This document shows positions 6,415 through 9,017 of a DNA stretch of 9,017 nucleotides, one piece after another. The stretch spans positions 1 to 9,017 of the forward strand of contig JAFVET010000197.1 of NCBI GenBank assembly GCA_017475875.1, in the 5' to 3' direction. The notes below the pieces were generated by a model. The model did no database searches, was not told where the DNA came from, and worked only from the letters and a program-made list of their open reading frames with translations. The first letter of the stretch is position 1. Each line of letters begins with the position of its first letter. The stretch is from Candidatus Methanomethylophilaceae archaeon (GTDB lineage: Archaea; Thermoplasmatota; Thermoplasmata; Methanomassiliicoccales; Methanomethylophilaceae). Made by a program: the position numbers and the translations under genes.

Positions 6415-7440
6415 ATGGATGGATACGACTATACCTTCTTGAAGGATTCCTGGGTGGAAATGGACCTTTCTAGGAAACTCTCTTACATCGCCAGGGTACA
6501 GGAAAAGTGCAACGTCTGGAGAACGTTGTATCCTTCGGCTTATTCGAAAATGGAAACTTCAACGTTCTATGAATCCGTCCTCTACAGCAACGCGGTCGAA
6601 CACATAGTTCTGGAACAGGACAGGATCGTGGAACTCATAGCTGGTACGGAACCTGCCACCGAGACAGAGATGAAATTTACTGGATATTGCGAAGCGTTGA
6701 CCATGTCCAGGGATGGGATGCAGGATAAGTGTCTCAATCCTGAGATGGTTTGCGACCTCCATTATGCCTTGATGCATAGGTATTGCAGCGAGGCGGGAAC
6801 CCTCAGAAGAAGAAGCGGACCACATGTGGGGTATGGGATGATGTCGGCGGTCAGGCATCCCGCAGATCCAGTGGAGATACCTCAGAAGCTAAAGGAACTG
6901 TGTGATTCATGTAACGAGATCCTTTGCGATGACAGGGTTGAACCGTTGGTGGCAATCGCATACATCATGTTGGACTTTATGAACCTCAGTCCCTTCCGCA
7001 ACGGCAACGGTAGGATGTATCGTATATTGTTGCAACGTCTGTTGATTTATTCCGGATACGATTTCATTAGGTATGTATCATTGGATCGGAAAATCTATGA
7101 GGATGCCATTGGCCATACCAATGCGCTGTACAGATCTTCTATGAAGTCTGATTCTATCGAGTATACGCCTTTTCTCATAAGCTTGATAGACGAATTATGG
7201 AAGGCCGCCAAGGATATGGATACGATGTTCCCAGATCCCTCATTGGGTCGTTTGAGCAAGGGTGAACGCGTCAAACATGCCGTGAGTTCATTCGACGGTT
7301 GGTTCACCAAAAGCGACGTGTCCTCCATACTTCCCGACATAGCACCCGTGACCATACAGCAGGAACTCTCAGACATGGTGTCAAATGGACAATTAATGCG
7401 TGATGGGTCAACCAAAGCCTGTCGTTATGTCCATTCATAA
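6415..7440 (+). CDS. Fic/DOC-domain protein with altered catalytic motif
   Basis: The product is 341 aa. Fic enzymes transfer AMP or related groups from nucleotides to target proteins. The Fic core spans about 105-265, with the motif SPFRNGNGRMYR at 192-203. The consensus is HPFxxGNGRxxR, so the phosphate-binding GNGR loop is intact but the catalytic His is Ser192 (codon AGT). Upstream, SNAVEH at 58-63 occupies the place of the inhibitory S/TxxxE(G/N) helix, with Glu62 kept and His63 where Gly/Asn is usual, pointing to an N-terminally autoinhibited architecture. The C-terminal 280-341 reads like a winged-helix domain, as in many Fic proteins. The gene is richer in A+T and uses different codons from its neighbours, suggesting later acquisition. 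No antitoxin gene is adjacent. It may be inactive in AMP transfer or use another chemistry. Confidence 0.9.
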   Translation: MDGYDYTFLKDSWVEMDLSRKLSYIARVQEKCNVWRTLYPSAYSKMETSTFYESVLYSNAVEHIVLEQDRIVELIAGTEPATETEMKFTGYCEALTMSRDGMQDKCLNPEMVCDLHYALMHRYCSEAGTLRRRSGPHVGYGMMSAVRHPADPVEIPQKLKELCDSCNEILCDDRVEPLVAIAYIMLDFMNLSPFRNGNGRMYRILLQRLLIYSGYDFIRYVSLDRKIYEDAIGHTNALYRSSMKSDSIEYTPFLISLIDELWKAAKDMDTMFPDPSLGRLSKGERVKHAVSSFDGWFTKSDVSSILPDIAPVTIQQELSDMVSNGQLMRDGSTKACRYVHS

Positions 7441-7445
7441 AATCA

Positions 7446-7516
7446 ATTTAATATTTTTATCCATTTTTCATTGATTTATTTCTGTTTAATTTGTTGTTTA
7501 TTTTTATTATTTAGGC
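7446..7516 (+). terminator. T-tract terminator region after the Fic gene
   Basis: Several runs of 4-6 T (such as ATTTTTATCC, CATTTTTC and TTATTTTTATT) follow the Fic stop within an almost G+C-free stretch. Archaeal RNA polymerase terminates on such U-rich tracts without needing a hairpin. Confidence 0.5.
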
Positions 7517-7520
7517 TAAT

Positions 7521-7528
7521 TTTATATA
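7521..7528 (+). promoter_or_regulatory. Strong TATA box of the substrate-binding protein gene
   Basis: TTTATATA is a near-consensus archaeal box A. It predicts a transcription start around 7548-7552 and a leader of about 25 bases before the ATG at 7574. Confidence 0.75.
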
Positions 7529-7532
7529 TGAT

Positions 7533-7551
7533 AACAATTGTGTAACAGTTG
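7533..7551 (+). promoter_or_regulatory. Possible operator between TATA box and transcription start
   Basis: AACAATTG (7533-7540) and AACAGTTG (7544-7551) are near-identical 8-mers one helical turn (11 bases) apart. The first overlaps the perfect palindrome ACAATTGT (7534-7541). The site lies where an archaeal repressor, possibly metal-responsive, would block transcription. Confidence 0.35.
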
Positions 7552-7563
7552 GATTCTATATCC

Positions 7564-7568
7564 AGGTG
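7564..7568 (+). promoter_or_regulatory. Ribosome binding site deciding the start at 7574
   Basis: AGGTG lies 5 bases before the ATG at 7574, matching the archaeal GGAGGTG site. It supports this ATG over the in-frame TTG at 7538. Confidence 0.6.
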
Positions 7569-7573
7569 TCAAA

Positions 7574-8956
7574 ATGGATAACAAGCTGATCGCGATAATC
7601 GTTGTTGCGATCCTGGTCGTTGCCGGAGTGGCGGCTTATGTCGTCCTCGGCAATTCCGGGGGATCCAACAACGGTAAGAAGACCGTAGGCGACGGTATCG
7701 ATACCACGGTCCCGATCTATGGGAACGCCAATGGGGACGCTTACATCGATGACAAGGACGTCGAGCTCCTCAAAGATCTCAAAGACCATGGTTGGGACCC
7801 CGTGAAATACCCTTACGCCGATGCGGATCTAGACGGTTTCATAACCGACAAAGACGTGACTCTGGTCAACAAGATCATCAACAAGCAGTCCTGCGAACTC
7901 AACTACATGTCCCATTTCGGGACTGTCATGAGCGTCAAGTACCCGATGACAGGAAAGAACATCGGTGTCACATATTGGCAGCAGGCCGAGATGATGGCCG
8001 CCCTCGGACTCTGGAACCAGGTCAAGGTAGGCCCCAACAACTTGACGGCTTACTACGGAGGCATTTACGACCTCTCTGGTGTCGACATATACACCGCCAA
8101 GAACAACCACAACAGCGGAGTTACCGACGACGCGGTCGAGAAGTTCGTGGAGAACAACGTGGACATCATCATCGCCACACCGACTGCGGTAAACCTATCC
8201 GCTCTCGAGAAACTCATGGACAGGGGCGTACAGTGTGTGTTCCTCTGGTACACCGGTGATTGGTGCATCCCCACGATGATGGCCCTCGGCATAATACTCG
8301 GGGCCGAAGAGAAGGCCAAGGCCTACATGGATTACGCCCTTGGGGTGATAGATAAGATCAATGATCGTCTGAAGAACACCGAACGTCCGAACGTCATCGT
8401 AGCTGGCGGTTCCAAGAAGGTGGCGGACGACGGTGTCACCACGACCATCTCCGTGTACACATCTCCGATGGAAGGCGACTATTATTTCACCAACCTGGTC
8501 GCGAACGCATATACCAACTCCTCCGGGCTCTCGGAATTCGGTGCTTCGAGCAGGTCGTACGAATGGTTCCTGCTCAATGACGATCTCCTGAAGTACATTC
8601 TGATCTATCAGAATCAGACAGGTTTCGCCTATGGTGCTCCGGACAGTGGGAAGATCATAACGCAGGAGGAGTTCAACCAGAGGTTCGAATCAACCGTAGG
8701 GACTTTCCAGGAGCTCACTGCATACAAGAACGGCAACTGCATCGGAATCCCCTACGACATGTTCGGTGGGATATCTGGTTACGCGCTCACCATAATGATC
8801 GCCCACATGATCTACCCCGACTTGTTCACATTGTCGGAGGCCCAGGACATGCTTCAGAAATGGTTCGACGATTTCACTGTCGCACACATCGATGTGAGGA
8901 CACAGGGCGGATACTACTACAACGGTTCCGCATATCCTGCGAGCTATCTGAGCTGA
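7574..8956 (+). CDS. Membrane-anchored ABC-type substrate-binding protein with dockerin-like Ca-loop module
   Basis: The product is 460 aa. Lys4 and a hydrophobic stretch at 5-25 form a signal anchor holding the protein on the outer face of the membrane, followed by a Gly/Ser/Asn linker (26-36). Two EF-hand-like loops of dockerin type follow: Asn51-Asn53-Asp55...Asp62 and Asp83-Asp85-Asp87...Asp94, each before a short helix. Residues about 128-460 match the iron-siderophore/cobalamin periplasmic-binding fold: KNIGVTYWQQAEMMAALGL at 128-146, VDIIIATPTAVN at 196-207, then VQCVFLWYTGDW at 219-230 and a YPDLFTLSEAQDM-type end. It probably captures an iron complex, corrinoid or similar ligand for an ABC importer. 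No permease or ATPase gene is in the window, so it is an orphan or its partners lie elsewhere. Similar fusions are frequent in gut and rumen Methanomassiliicoccales. The ligand is unknown. Confidence 0.88.
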   Translation: MDNKLIAIIVVAILVVAGVAAYVVLGNSGGSNNGKKTVGDGIDTTVPIYGNANGDAYIDDKDVELLKDLKDHGWDPVKYPYADADLDGFITDKDVTLVNKIINKQSCELNYMSHFGTVMSVKYPMTGKNIGVTYWQQAEMMAALGLWNQVKVGPNNLTAYYGGIYDLSGVDIYTAKNNHNSGVTDDAVEKFVENNVDIIIATPTAVNLSALEKLMDRGVQCVFLWYTGDWCIPTMMALGIILGAEEKAKAYMDYALGVIDKINDRLKNTERPNVIVAGGSKKVADDGVTTTISVYTSPMEGDYYFTNLVANAYTNSSGLSEFGASSRSYEWFLLNDDLLKYILIYQNQTGFAYGAPDSGKIITQEEFNQRFESTVGTFQELTAYKNGNCIGIPYDMFGGISGYALTIMIAHMIYPDLFTLSEAQDMLQKWFDDFTVAHIDVRTQGGYYYNGSAYPASYLS

Positions 8957-8963
8957 AAAACAT

Positions 8964-8990
8964 CCGGGGGAATTCCCCCGGTCATTTTTT
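8964..8990. terminator. Palindromic, probably bidirectional terminator
   Basis: A perfect palindrome CCGGGGGAATTCCCCCGG (8964-8981) is followed on the plus strand by six T (8985-8990). On the minus strand five T (8960-8956) follow it after three bases. It therefore can terminate the substrate-binding protein gene and any gene arriving from the right. Confidence 0.75.
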
Positions 8991-9017
8991 GTCGAGAAAA
9001 GGTAACATGGCGAGCAA
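8982..9017 (-). CDS. Possible C-terminal end of a convergent gene
   Basis: Read from the right edge, eleven codons (LLAMLPFLDKK) end in a TGA at 8984-8982, immediately before the palindromic terminator. A convergent arrangement would explain the T-runs on both sides. The alternative is a plus-strand start ATG at 9007 (MAS...), but no promoter fits between the terminator and that codon. Too short for any functional statement. Confidence 0.3.
   Translation of the reverse strand: MLAMLPFLDKK

Noticed and set aside
7538..7573. TTG at 7538 as start of the substrate-binding protein
   Set aside because: It lies before the predicted transcription start. The ATG at 7574 has a ribosome site and gives a proper signal anchor.
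1..9017. CRISPR arrays, tRNA/rRNA genes, insertion sequences, attachment sites
   Set aside because: Looked for regularly spaced repeats, cloverleaf-like segments, transposase motifs and terminal repeats by eye and found none.

Overview
The window looks like chromosomal DNA of a methanogenic archaeon of the order Methanomassiliicoccales, probably a Methanomethylophilaceae-like lineage. This is inference from several signs. The promoters are archaeal TATA boxes, some placed about 26-28 bases before the start codon as in leaderless mRNAs. A GGAGG-type ribosome site precedes the MATE start. The CBS-ParB gene type is common in methanogens. The last gene, a membrane-anchored substrate-binding protein with a dockerin-like calcium-loop module, is typical of that group. 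All six visible stop codons are TGA (five) or TAA (one) and none is TAG, which fits a pyrrolysine-using lineage but is a small sample.

Left half (1-4643, minus strand): one tightly packed gene cluster, read right to left. It comprises a CBS-ParB protein (3807-4643), a large TerB-N/TerB-C protein (3810-1579), a DUF2791/BrxD-like P-loop ATPase (1563-253) and the N-terminus of an Lhr-like superfamily 2 helicase (256 to beyond position 1). Two junctions are ATGA start/stop overlaps. TerB-domain protein + DUF2791 ATPase + SF2 helicase is a recurring DNA-processing association linked to BREX-like phage defence, and it is the most interesting system here. The TerB gene carries an in-frame TGA inside the first of two tandem TerB-N-like repeats, so this copy may be broken, newly inactivated, or wrongly sequenced at one base.

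Middle (4644-4994): a divergent intergenic region of about 350 bases with a promoter at each end and no convincing gene. It is followed on the plus strand by a MATE-family efflux transporter (4995-6329).

Right half (6330-9017, plus strand): a visibly more A+T-rich Fic-domain gene (6415-7440), whose Fic motif has Ser in place of the catalytic His. Next come an A+T-rich spacer with T-tracts and a strong TATA box, then the dockerin-like/iron-complex-type substrate-binding protein (7574-8956). A perfect 18-base palindromic terminator follows. T-runs on both sides of it, and an 11-codon open frame running in from the right edge on the minus strand, suggest that it separates convergent genes.
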